This document shows, in pieces, positions 42,991 through 51,157 of a stretch of DNA of 64,000 nt (position 1 is its first letter; every line of letters begins with the position of its first letter). Source of the DNA: Rhodococcus sp. H36-A4. GTDB taxonomy: Bacteria > Actinomycetota > Actinomycetes > Mycobacteriales > Mycobacteriaceae. The translations under genes were made by a program, and so were the position numbers. The notes beneath the pieces were generated by a model. It searched no databases, was not told the DNA's origin, and saw only the letters and a program-made list of their open reading frames with translations. The stretch spans positions 558,001 to 622,000 of the forward strand of contig NZ_JAPVLQ010000001.1 of the NCBI RefSeq assembly GCF_027158005.1. Reading direction: 5' to 3'.

Positions 42991-44154
42991 TTACAACGAG
43001 CGAGCGATGAGTTCTTTCATAATTTCGTTCGCCCCTCCGTAGATACGTTGGGCGCGCGCGTTGGCGTACATCTCAGCGATGGGATACTCGCGCATGTAGC
43101 CGTTGCCGCCGAAGAGCTGCAGACAACGGTCGACGACCTGACACTGAACGTCGGTTGTCCAATACTTGGCCATCGACGCGGTCGCTGCGTCGAGGGTGCC
43201 GTCCAGGTGTTTGGTGACGCAATCGTCGACGAAGACTTTCGCCACGCGGGCGAGTGTTGCGCACTCCGCGAGCTCGAATTTCACGTGCTGCTTCGCGAAC
43301 AGCGGCTTCCCGAAAGCGTGGCGATTCTTGGTGTAATCCACCGCGAGATCGACCGCACGCTGTGCGCTCACCGCTGCTGCGACCGCGAGGAGCAGACGCT
43401 CCTGCGGCAGCTGCGTCATCAGCTGAACGAATCCCTGGCCCTCGACTTCACCGAGAAGGCAATCAGCGGGCACCGAGGCCCCGTCGAAGAACAGTTCCGC
43501 GGTGTCTCCGCTGTGTTGGCCGAGCTTGTCCAGCACCCGGCCACGTTGAAATCCGGGACAGTCGTTCGCATCGACCAGGAACAGGGATATACCGTGCGCT
43601 CCACCAGCGGGGTCGGTCTTGGCGGCGAGCAGGATCAAGTCGGCGGAACCGCCGTTGGTGATGAACGTCTTCGCACCGTCGATCAGATACTCGTCGCCCC
43701 GTCGGAGTGCCCGAGTCGACATGCTCGCCAGGTCCGATCCCGCCCCCGGCTCGGTCATCGCGATCGCGGCCACGACCTCACCCAACGCCATGCCAGGAAG
43801 CCAGCGATGACGCTGCTCCTCGGTACCGTACGCAAGCAAATATGGTGCCACGATGCCGCTATGGACATGGTTGCCGAACCCTGGCTCTTCGATGCGACTT
43901 TGCTCCTCCAGTACCACCATGTCATGTGCGAAGGAGCCTCCACCACCGCCGTACTCCTCTGGTACCGCCAGACACAGAAGACCGAGCTTTCCCGCCTCGA
44001 GCCAGAAGTCCCGATCAATGCATCGTTGCTCGGCCCAGCGCTTTTGGTTAGGAACGGCGACGGTCTCGAAGAATTGCCGGGCGGTGGCCCGCAATGCCAA
44101 TGCTTCGTCGTCCGATGCCCAAGAAGGCGCGGTAACTGCCATATTCATCGTCAC
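42991..44154 (-). CDS. Acyl-CoA dehydrogenase (paralogue of 24901 gene)
   Basis: The 387-residue flavoenzyme matches the ACAD at 24901 along its length: PEEYGGGGGSFAHD, AMTEPGAGSDLA, LPQERLLLAVA (with the probable catalytic Glu), CLQLFGGNGYM and RIYGGANEIMKELIARSL. It introduces the first double bond in an acyl-CoA. The start may be the GTG at 44154 or the ATGs at 44148 or 44142; none has a good ribosome-binding site, so a leaderless message is possible. A perfect 14-base-arm dyad begins two bases upstream. Confidence 0.9.
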   Translation of the reverse strand: MTMNMAVTAPSWASDDEALALRATARQFFETVAVPNQKRWAEQRCIDRDFWLEAGKLGLLCLAVPEEYGGGGGSFAHDMVVLEEQSRIEEPGFGNHVHSGIVAPYLLAYGTEEQRHRWLPGMALGEVVAAIAMTEPGAGSDLASMSTRALRRGDEYLIDGAKTFITNGGSADLILLAAKTDPAGGAHGISLFLVDANDCPGFQRGRVLDKLGQHSGDTAELFFDGASVPADCLLGEVEGQGFVQLMTQLPQERLLLAVAAAVSAQRAVDLAVDYTKNRHAFGKPLFAKQHVKFELAECATLARVAKVFVDDCVTKHLDGTLDAATASMAKYWTTDVQCQVVDRCLQLFGGNGYMREYPIAEMYANARAQRIYGGANEIMKELIARSL

Positions 44155-44155
44155 A

Positions 44156-44187
44156 CCGTAACAGTCCGTTTGGACGGACTGTTACGG
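44156..44187. promoter_or_regulatory. Perfect 14-base-arm operator between ACAD and PaaX genes
   Basis: CCGTAACAGTCCGT and ACGGACTGTTACGG flank a 4-base spacer. It lies at the start of the ACAD operon and 52 bases before the PaaX gene, so it can control both. Length and symmetry fit a TetR dimer better than PaaX. The half-site ACTGTTACCG recurs at 45058. Confidence 0.65.
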
Positions 44188-44238
44188 CTTGCGGGGAGCG
44201 GTGGACCCTGACCCTCCGCCCGTCGCTATCATCTGCCG

Positions 44239-44982
44239 ATGACCTCGGGCGGGACACGCGTGCGCAAGCTGACGGCGCGATCTGCAGTCCTCAGCGCGCT
44301 GCTGGGCGCACATCCAGCAGAAGCGTCGGCGGCCGGAATTCTGGCCATGGCGACCAAACTAGGTTTCCAGCATTCAGCGGTTCGAGTGGCGCTCACCCGA
44401 TTGGTGGCCGCCGGCGACCTCGACCGAAGCGAAGGAATGTACAGGCTTTCGCCACGCCTGATCCGCCGACAACGCCGACAGGATTTTGCGTTGCAGCACG
44501 AAGCGAGCACTTGGGACGGCAGTTGGCGTCTTGCGATCGTTACCACCGGTGCAGAAGATTCCACGGACCGCGCTGCATTGCGAACAGCTTTGCGCGCAGC
44601 CAAATTCGGCGAGGTGCGCGAGGGCGTATGGGGGCGTCCGAACAACATTCCGACCACCGTGCGGGCCGACGCGAGCGAACGATTGAGTCTGTTCACTGCC
44701 GTTCCCGACGGCGACCCCGCCGAACTGGTGGAGCACGCGTTCGCACCGCAGGGTTGGGCCGCGGTCGCCGAGGAGTTGATCCGAATGCTGCGTGACGCGC
44801 CCGCCCTGGTCGAACGTTTCGAGATCGCGGCGGCCATCGTCCGGCACATCCTCGATGATCCACTCCTACCTGCCGAAGTCCTTCCGGCCGACTGGCCAGG
44901 GCATGACATCCGAGAGACCTACGAGGCGTTTCGGTCCGAGTTGACGGCACTGGCCGGAGGAATTCTGACAGCTACCAAGTAG
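44239..44982 (+). CDS. PaaX family transcriptional regulator
   Basis: The 247-residue protein has the PaaX layout: N-terminal winged helix (TARSAVLSALLGAHPAEASAAGILAMATKLGFQHSAVRVALTRLVAAGDLDRSEGMYRLSPRL), central domain from TWDGSWRLAIVTTG, and a C-terminal domain with PLLPAEVLPADWPG. PaaX represses phenylacetate genes until phenylacetyl-CoA binds; relatives answer to other acyl-CoAs. Here it stands between an ACAD operon and the AurF-like operon and may sense an aryl- or acyl-CoA of the insert's pathway. No paa genes are present in the window. Confidence 0.87.
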   Translation: MTSGGTRVRKLTARSAVLSALLGAHPAEASAAGILAMATKLGFQHSAVRVALTRLVAAGDLDRSEGMYRLSPRLIRRQRRQDFALQHEASTWDGSWRLAIVTTGAEDSTDRAALRTALRAAKFGEVREGVWGRPNNIPTTVRADASERLSLFTAVPDGDPAELVEHAFAPQGWAAVAEELIRMLRDAPALVERFEIAAAIVRHILDDPLLPAEVLPADWPGHDIRETYEAFRSELTALAGGILTATK

Positions 44983-45044
44983 TGGTCAGCGGTCGATTTT
45001 TCGACAACCATGCCCTTAAATTTACAAATCTCTAGCGCTTGTCG

Positions 45045-45086
45045 TCCAAGATGTAATACTGTTACCGCAAGTCACATCATCTTGGA
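45045..45086. promoter_or_regulatory. Inverted repeat upstream of the diiron oxygenase gene
   Basis: TCCAAGATG (45045-45053) pairs with CATCTTGGA (45078-45086) across 24 bases, which include GTAA-5-TTAC and ACTGTTACCG, the half-site of the dyad at 44156. It lies just before the ribosome-binding site of the gene at 45107 and may be an operator or a leader hairpin. Confidence 0.45.
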
Positions 45087-45106
45087 TCCAACGGCAGGAG
45101 CTTGGC

Positions 45107-45994
45107 ATGGCGTTACACGCAGGCGACATGGAAGAGACCGCAGAACGGCTCGTACGTAGCGCAGGGTTGATGTCGTTCGACGTCGACAAAGATATCGACT
45201 GGTCCGCAGGGTTCGATCCGGACCTGGCTTACTTCTCGGAGCACCGCTGTTCTCTGTACGGAACACCGACGTGGGACGCCTGGTCGCGCGACCAGAGGGT
45301 CGAATTCACGAAACATCAGCTGGCCTCGATGCACGCGATCGAAGCGTGGGTCGAAACCCTGCTGATGCAGATGTTGATCCGTCAGGTGTACAGCGCGGAC
45401 AGTGCAAGCGCCTATGCATGGCACTTGTACACCGAGATCGCCGACGAATGCCGACACTCGACGATGTTCGGCCGGATGGTGGCGGCCACCGAAGCACCCA
45501 CCTATCGTGCGCCTTGGTGGGCCCGCCAGGGAGGGAAAGTCTTCGCTGCGACCGCTCCTCCAGCTGTCGCGATGGCGCTGGCGATGTTCTTCGAGGAATA
45601 CGGAGACGCACTGCAGCGTGAGTCCGCCGGAGACGAAGCCCTACAGCCGCTGGTTCGACGGATCAGCCACATCCATGTGATCGAAGAATCACGTCACCTC
45701 AAGTTCGCGCGCGCAGAACTGATCGAGCGACTGCCGAACTCGCCCGTGCAGAAGGCGTTGGTGTCGGCCTTGTACGGGCCCATCGCACTATTGGTGACGC
45801 GCTTCATGGTCTCGCCGCAGGTGTACGAGAACTGCGGTTTGGACAAGCGTGCAGCCACACGTGCAGCGCGGAAGAACAAGCATTGGCGGCAGACGCAGAA
45901 GTGGGCCTCCGAGCACGCGATGCGCACTTTCGCCGAACTCGGCATTCGAAACCGTTTCGGCGACGCGCTGTGCCGCGTCGGCGGCGTCCTCTGA
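45107..45994 (+). CDS. AurF-like diiron oxygenase
   Basis: The 295-residue helical protein shows two carboxylate/His pairs for a diiron site: HLYTEIADECRHSTMFGRM (Glu110, Glu114, His117) and HVIEESRHLKFARAEL (Glu193, Glu194, His197), with a likely further Glu at 84. This is the pattern of AurF-type oxygenases, which oxidise arylamines to nitro compounds or hydroxylate other substrates. AGGAG lies six bases before the ATG. It is seven bases upstream of the ferredoxin-reductase gene that could feed it electrons. Substrate unknown. Confidence 0.85.
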   Translation: MALHAGDMEETAERLVRSAGLMSFDVDKDIDWSAGFDPDLAYFSEHRCSLYGTPTWDAWSRDQRVEFTKHQLASMHAIEAWVETLLMQMLIRQVYSADSASAYAWHLYTEIADECRHSTMFGRMVAATEAPTYRAPWWARQGGKVFAATAPPAVAMALAMFFEEYGDALQRESAGDEALQPLVRRISHIHVIEESRHLKFARAELIERLPNSPVQKALVSALYGPIALLVTRFMVSPQVYENCGLDKRAATRAARKNKHWRQTQKWASEHAMRTFAELGIRNRFGDALCRVGGVL

Positions 45995-46001
45995 GCCCGC
46001 G

Positions 46002-47618
46002 GTGGTCCACGTCATCACGGGTGCCTGTTGCAGCGACGCGCGATGCGTCACTGCTTGCCCTCTCGATGTCATCCATCCCCGCCCCGACGAACCCGAGTTC
46101 GCGACCGCGGAAATGCTGCACATCGATCCGAAGACCTGTATAGATTGCGGCGCGTGCGCCGATGCGTGTCCCGTCGATGCGATCGTTCCGATCGACAAGC
46201 TTCTCCCGTCACAGCAGCACTTCGTGGAGGTGAACGCCGACTACTTCGTCGACCGCCCTGTCGCACCGTTCTCGATCGGGCCTACTCGCGCCATCCCCGT
46301 GCTACCACCCGAACTCGGAGGTGTGCGGGTAGCAATCGTCGGATCCGGCCCAGCAGGGATGTATGCGGCCGAAGAACTGTTGCGGCACAACGACATCGAC
46401 GTCGATGTGTTCGAGCGACTCCTCACCCCGTGGGGGCTCGTACGCTCCGGCGTGGCACCGGATCATCCTGAGACGAAAGCAGTTGCGGCCACGTTCGAAA
46501 CGATTGCGCGCGAGAAAAATCTGCGCCTACGACTCGGTGTCGAGATCGGTACCGACGTCTCGATCGACAACCTACGCAAGCACTACCACGCCGTCATCGT
46601 CGCCACTGGCGCACCGATCGGCCGCGCACTGGACATCCCGGGAACGACCCTTCCGGGGAGCCTGTCCGCGCACGAGTTCGCCGGGTGGTACAACGGCCAT
46701 CCCGATGCAGCGGACAAGCAATTCGATCTCTCGAGCGCTCGAGCGATCGTAGTCGGGAACGGCAACGTCGCCCTCGATATCGTACGCATCCTGCTCGCCG
46801 ATCCGGCCGATCTCGCTGACACAGACATCGCTCCGCACGCGCTGGAAGCACTGCGACGAAGCCGCGTCGAGGAAGTCCAGATCCTCGGGCGTCGGGGGCC
46901 CCGAGACGCGGCATTCAGTGAGTCGGAACTGACCGCGCTCGCAACGATTCCCGGCCTCGGCATCGACGTTGAACCACACCCCGAACTGGAGGACATGCGC
47001 GAGCTCCATCCCAGCGAAGGTGCGCTGCGTCGCAAACTGCGCTTCCTGCGGACACGCTCAGTTGATGGAAGTCGGGGCGACAAGCGAATCGTATTTCGGT
47101 TCGACACCCGCGTGACGGCAATCCACGACGCGGCTCCTGCGCTGTCGGTACAGATATCCACGGGCACCACCACCGAGATGGTCCCTGCCGCACTGGTGAT
47201 CCATGCGATCGGACACGATTCTCAGCCGATACCAGGAATCCCCACACACCCTTCGATCGCGAGGACACCGAACGCGAAGGGACGCATCACCGACGATGTC
47301 GACGGCACCCCGATCACCGGCCTCTACACCGTCGGCTGGCACAAACGCGGCGCAACCGGCGTGATCGGAACCAATCGCAATTGTTCCCAGGAAACCGTCG
47401 GAGCTCTCCTTGCAGACCTGGCCGACGGTCGGCTCACACAGCCGACCTCCGCAGTCGCCACGCTGGACTCGATGCTCGCCGCACGGGGGATTGAGACCAC
47501 AGACCTTCGAGGGTGGCACCGGATCGATACCGAAGAACGACGTAGAGGCCAGGCGGCATCGCGTCCACGCAGCAAGATCGTGCGCTACAGCGAACTGAGC
47601 AATACCGCACATCCCTGA
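46002..47618 (+). CDS. Ferredoxin-NADP reductase with N-terminal ferredoxin domain (FprB-like)
   Basis: The 538-residue protein joins a 7Fe/8Fe-type ferredoxin (CCSDARCVTACPLD and CIDCGACADACPVDA, residues ~8-55) to an adrenodoxin-reductase-like flavoprotein: VRVAIVGSGPAGMYAAEELL (FAD), AIVVGNGNVALDIVRILL (NADP), and GWHKRGATGVIGTNRNCSQETV near the end. The order and length are those of mycobacterial FprB. It starts at a GTG at 46002, seven bases after the oxygenase stop, so it is very probably the electron donor of that diiron enzyme. It carries electrons from NADPH via FAD to the iron-sulfur centres. Confidence 0.92.
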   Translation: MVHVITGACCSDARCVTACPLDVIHPRPDEPEFATAEMLHIDPKTCIDCGACADACPVDAIVPIDKLLPSQQHFVEVNADYFVDRPVAPFSIGPTRAIPVLPPELGGVRVAIVGSGPAGMYAAEELLRHNDIDVDVFERLLTPWGLVRSGVAPDHPETKAVAATFETIAREKNLRLRLGVEIGTDVSIDNLRKHYHAVIVATGAPIGRALDIPGTTLPGSLSAHEFAGWYNGHPDAADKQFDLSSARAIVVGNGNVALDIVRILLADPADLADTDIAPHALEALRRSRVEEVQILGRRGPRDAAFSESELTALATIPGLGIDVEPHPELEDMRELHPSEGALRRKLRFLRTRSVDGSRGDKRIVFRFDTRVTAIHDAAPALSVQISTGTTTEMVPAALVIHAIGHDSQPIPGIPTHPSIARTPNAKGRITDDVDGTPITGLYTVGWHKRGATGVIGTNRNCSQETVGALLADLADGRLTQPTSAVATLDSMLAARGIETTDLRGWHRIDTEERRRGQAASRPRSKIVRYSELSNTAHP

Positions 47619-47642
47619 CCGAAAACCGAAGGAATCGAACAC

Positions 47643-49295
47643 ATGGCACGCCACGAAGTCACCAACCAGGTCCCCGAGCTCGTCGACTACGACGCATCAG
47701 ATCAACCCTCGGTTCTCGAAGCGATGCATCGTGCCGGTGCCGATCACGCACTCGACGAGCTGCACCGCGTCGGACGCCTGGCCGGCAGCGCCGAGGCGAT
47801 CGGATGGGGTGACGCGGCCGAGGCCAACCGACCGGTGTTGAGGACCCACGATCGCTACGGCAACCGCGTCGACGAGGTTGTCTACGACCCGAGTTATCAC
47901 CGACTGATGGGTCGGTCAGTCGAACTCGGGCTGGCCGGAACTGCCTGGACGAACCCCACCCCGAACCCACATCTGGTGCGCGCCGCGAAGTTCAGTGTGT
48001 GGGGGCAGGTCGACGCCGGTCACGGTTGCCCGATCTCGATGACCTACGGCGTCGTCCCGGCGTTGCGCGCCAACGCCGAGCTCTCTGCGCAGTACGAGCC
48101 ACTACTGACCTCCACCGAATACGACCCCGGCCTACGAGACCCGTTGTCGAAGAACGGACTCATTGCAGGAATGTCCATGACGGAGAAGCAAGGTGGATCG
48201 GATGTTCGCGCGAACACCTCTGCGGCGAAACCGATGTCCGACGGCACGTACCGCATCACCGGGCACAAGTGGTTCACCTCCGCGCCCATGTCCGACGTAT
48301 TCCTGGTACTCGCTCAAGCGCCGGGCGGCCTCTCGTGCTTCTTCGTTCCACGGGTGTTGCCGGACGGCACCCGAAACACGTTTGCGCTACAGCGATTAAA
48401 GGACAAGCTGGGCAATCACTCGAACGCCAGTAGTGAAGTCGAGTATGACAACACCGTCGGCTGGCTGGTCGGCGAGGAGGGCCGTGGTGTTCCGACCATC
48501 GTCGAGATGGTCAACATGACTCGTCTGGATTGCACGATCGGTTCGGCGACGGGCATGCGCGTCGGCGTGACTCAGGCGGCGCATCACGCCGCACACCGCC
48601 GCGCTTTCGGTGCCACGCTGGCCGACCAACCGCTGATGCGCAATGTTCTCGCCGACCTCGCGGTCGAAGCCGAGGCTGCGACGACGGTTGCACTGTGGCT
48701 GGCCGACATCACCGACAAAGCAGTATCAGGAGACACGCAGGCCGATGCTCTGCGCCGAATCTCGTTGGCTGTGAGCAAATACTATGTGTGCAAACGGGCA
48801 CCGATGCATGCCGCCGAAGCACTGGAGTGCCTGGGCGGAAACGGTTACGTCGAAGAGTCCCGGATGCCGCGGCTCTACCGCGAGGCACCGCTGATGTCGA
48901 TCTGGGAAGGATCGGGCAACGTCGCCGCACTCGACGCGCTCCGCGCGATGGCCAAACAACCGCACACCCTCACCGCCTTCTTCGACGAGGTGAAGCTGGC
49001 CAAAGGCGCTGATTCACATCTGGATTCGGCAATCTCAGAGCTCGAAACGCAATTCGCCGACTTCGCCACGATTCAGTATCGCGCACGACGCGTCGTGGGA
49101 AAGATGGCGCAGGTTCTGCAGGGTTCGCTGCTGGTTCGGCACGGGCACCCCGCCGTCGCCGATGCGTTTACGGTGAGCAGGCTCGGCAACGATCACGGTG
49201 ATGTGTTCGGCACACTCCCCCACGGCACGGACACCGCAGCCATCATCGAACGTGCGACACCGAAACTCGGTATGGCAGAGACGGCCGCGAGATGA
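47643..49295 (+). CDS. AidB-like acyl-CoA dehydrogenase
   Basis: The 550-residue protein has the long form of the ACAD family: MSMTEKQGGSDVRANT (FAD/substrate loop), ITGHKWFTSAPMSDVFLVLAQAPGG, CLGGNGYVEESRMPRLYREAPLMSIWEGSGN (C-terminal active-site part), and a C-terminal helical extension. Those features define AidB-like enzymes, whose E. coli member binds DNA and is induced by alkylation; catabolic relatives also exist. It is codirectional with FprB-like (24-base gap) and overlaps the crotonase gene by four bases, so a catabolic role in this operon is more likely than DNA protection. Confidence 0.88.
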   Translation: MARHEVTNQVPELVDYDASDQPSVLEAMHRAGADHALDELHRVGRLAGSAEAIGWGDAAEANRPVLRTHDRYGNRVDEVVYDPSYHRLMGRSVELGLAGTAWTNPTPNPHLVRAAKFSVWGQVDAGHGCPISMTYGVVPALRANAELSAQYEPLLTSTEYDPGLRDPLSKNGLIAGMSMTEKQGGSDVRANTSAAKPMSDGTYRITGHKWFTSAPMSDVFLVLAQAPGGLSCFFVPRVLPDGTRNTFALQRLKDKLGNHSNASSEVEYDNTVGWLVGEEGRGVPTIVEMVNMTRLDCTIGSATGMRVGVTQAAHHAAHRRAFGATLADQPLMRNVLADLAVEAEAATTVALWLADITDKAVSGDTQADALRRISLAVSKYYVCKRAPMHAAEALECLGGNGYVEESRMPRLYREAPLMSIWEGSGNVAALDALRAMAKQPHTLTAFFDEVKLAKGADSHLDSAISELETQFADFATIQYRARRVVGKMAQVLQGSLLVRHGHPAVADAFTVSRLGNDHGDVFGTLPHGTDTAAIIERATPKLGMAETAAR

Positions 49296-50311
49296 CCGAC
49301 GATGCGAACCATTCCGGTAGCCACACCGCAAGGTGGTACGAGAACTGGACCGAAGCTCCGGACTCACCCTGGCAGAACCGTCCCGAACCCGACTACGACT
49401 ATCACTACCCGACCCTGACCTACGAGCGAGACGGACGGATCGCCCGAATCACGTTCAACCGTCCGGAGAATGGCAACTCCATCACTCCCGATACCCCGCG
49501 TGACCTCACGCACGCGGTCGAGCGAGCCGATCTGGACCCGCGTGTACACGTGATTCTGGTCTCGGGCCGCGGCAAAGGTTTTTGCGGCGGCTATGACTTG
49601 GACATGTTCGCGGAGAAGCGCTTCGAGACCGGGGACAGTGTCGATAAGGTGACCGGAACCGTGTTGGATCCTGTGGTGAACGCGGTCAATCACGATCCGT
49701 CGGGTACGTGGGACCCGATGATCGACTACGCGATGATGAGCCGATGCAACAAGGGCTTTTCCAGTCTGTTGCATGCAAACAAGCCGACCGTGGCGAAACT
49801 GCACGGTTTCGCCATTGCTGGCGGCACCGACATCGCGTTGTTCAGCGACCAGATCATCTGCGCCGATGACACCAAGATCGGCTACCCTCCCACCCGCACC
49901 TGGGGTATCCCCGCGGCCGGGATGTGGGCGCACCGCCTCGGCGACGCACGCGCCAAACGTCTCCTGTTCACCGGCGACAGCATCAGCGGCAAGCAGGCAG
50001 CCGAGTGGGGACTGGCGGTAGAGTCGTGCCCAGCCACCGAACTCGACGATCGCACCGAGGCACTGGTCGAGCGGATCGCCCGGATGCCGGTCAATCAGTT
50101 GATGATGGCCAAATTGGCGCTGAACTCAGCGCTGCTGTCCCAGGGTGTGGCCAACTCCGGCATGATCAGCACCGTTTTCGACGGCATATCACGTCACACC
50201 AGGGAGGGCTACGCCTTTCAGCTACGCGCCGCCACAGTCGGTTTCCGGGAGGCAGTCCGTGAGCGCGACGAGCCATACGGCGACCACAAGCGCGCCCAGT
50301 TCGAGCGCTGA
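49292..50311 (+). CDS. Crotonase-family protein
   Basis: The 339-residue protein is longer than ordinary crotonases (about 260) owing to a Tyr/Trp-rich N-terminal lead (RWYENWTEAPDSPWQNRPEPDYDYHYPTL) and an insert around residues 105-145. The core has GRGKGFCGGYDLDMF and HGFAIAGGTDIALFSDQIICADDTKIGYPPTRTWG, with Asp in place of the first catalytic Glu. The start overlaps the AidB-like stop (ATGA). It is the last gene of the AurF-like operon. Reaction is uncertain. Confidence 0.87.
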   Translation: MTDDANHSGSHTARWYENWTEAPDSPWQNRPEPDYDYHYPTLTYERDGRIARITFNRPENGNSITPDTPRDLTHAVERADLDPRVHVILVSGRGKGFCGGYDLDMFAEKRFETGDSVDKVTGTVLDPVVNAVNHDPSGTWDPMIDYAMMSRCNKGFSSLLHANKPTVAKLHGFAIAGGTDIALFSDQIICADDTKIGYPPTRTWGIPAAGMWAHRLGDARAKRLLFTGDSISGKQAAEWGLAVESCPATELDDRTEALVERIARMPVNQLMMAKLALNSALLSQGVANSGMISTVFDGISRHTREGYAFQLRAATVGFREAVRERDEPYGDHKRAQFER

Positions 50312-51016
50312 CTTCAATCCTGGAGTCCGGACGAATCCGCAGCACACCATAGTCTTTGTGAGGAAGAGAAGTGCTGCACCGTCGCGTGAGGATGAATCAA
50401 CGCCGGTCACTATCGGGAGCGGTGACCGGCCCCCTGATGCTGAGATGTAGGTCCGGCACGTGGGCTGCATGTCACTCGACTCCGTCGATTGATCCTTCGT
50501 CCGTTTCTGATTCGAGGACCTCGAAAAGGTCCTGCAGCAATTTGTCTGCACGGGCTTCGACGTCAGCGAGAGCGGAATCGACGCCACCGAGAAGGTCGTG
50601 GGCGTCTCTGCGTGCTCGTGTTCCGTGTTCGTAGTAACCGGAGTCGAGTTCCACCGTAGACACGGGCTCGCGTGCGAGTTCGCGTTCTGGGAGTTCTTCC
50701 CGAACACGCACCAGCAGGTGGACGGGCGCTTGCCCGTTCAGGTGCATTCGAGCGATGTCGGCTACTGCCCGCGAGGTGAGAGGGGGTCAGATACGGGCGA
50801 CCGATCGGTTGACGCTCGTTCTCGTCGACGATCATCACGTCGACAACGGTGTGATCGATCTGAACCTGATCGAGAATCCCCGACACCAGAGGTGGAATAT
50901 CGCCGGCGGACTGACGTGGGCGAGCGGGATCCGGTCCACCACGAGATCGAGCCACCGCCCACCGCTCCCCCGACGCCGTCAGCACACCGGCCTCCACGAC
51001 GTGGAGCTTGTCTGGG
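50312..51016. other. Degenerate 0.7-kb right end of the insert
   Basis: No intact gene is seen. The minus strand holds an unrecognised 91-codon frame (50472-50747) and a transposase fragment (50785-51018) that appear to be scraps joined out of frame. The remaining part, 50312-50471, has no coding signal. Confidence 0.5.
50472..50747 (-). CDS. Short acidic frame, unknown, possibly a gene fragment
   Basis: The 91-codon frame encodes an acidic helical product (RVREELPERELAREPVSTVELDSGYY, then DSALADVEARADKLLQDLFEVLESETDEG). Codon use is plausible for the genome, and the frame is open upstream of the ATG to about 50780, next to the transposase fragment in another frame. It may be the end of a larger gene cut by rearrangement. 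I do not recognise it. Confidence 0.3.
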   Translation of the reverse strand: MHLNGQAPVHLLVRVREELPERELAREPVSTVELDSGYYEHGTRARRDAHDLLGGVDSALADVEARADKLLQDLFEVLESETDEGSIDGVE

Positions 51017-51018
51017 TC
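50785..51018 (-). mobile_element. Transposase (rve integrase core) fragment
   Basis: About 78 codons encode ASGERWAVARSRGG...GILDQVQIDHTVVDVMIVDE and then NERQPIGRPYLT. The run QIDHT followed by a V-D-x-x-x-V-D strand and IGRPYLT is the first-Asp region of DDE integrases of the Mu/TnsB/IS481 kind. The rest of the catalytic core is absent. It is fused in frame to the first 16 codons of the truncated glxA copy and abuts the right direct repeat. Confidence 0.6.
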
Positions 51019-51157
51019 CATCGCAAGCAGTCCGTCGCGGACAAAAACGACGACACTGTGAGTCATGGCCTGATTCTTTCACATGTTGTCTTCTCAGCCA
51101 GTGTCCGAATCTGAGCATGAGCGAAAGACTCAGCGCATGAACATTTTGTGGGTCTTC
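51017..51157 (+). repeat. Right copy of 141-bp imperfect direct repeat
   Basis: Same length and orientation as 39992-40132, about 87% identical by hand. It contains the first 16 codons of a truncated glxA copy (reading leftward from 51066: THSVVVFVRDGLLAM), the promoter, and the start of the intact oxidoreductase gene. It ends within codon seven of that gene. Confidence 0.85.

Noticed and set aside
50563-51066. A complete gene of 167 codons reading leftward
   Set aside because: It is a chimera of a 16-codon glxA stub, a transposase piece and Arg-rich out-of-frame sequence.
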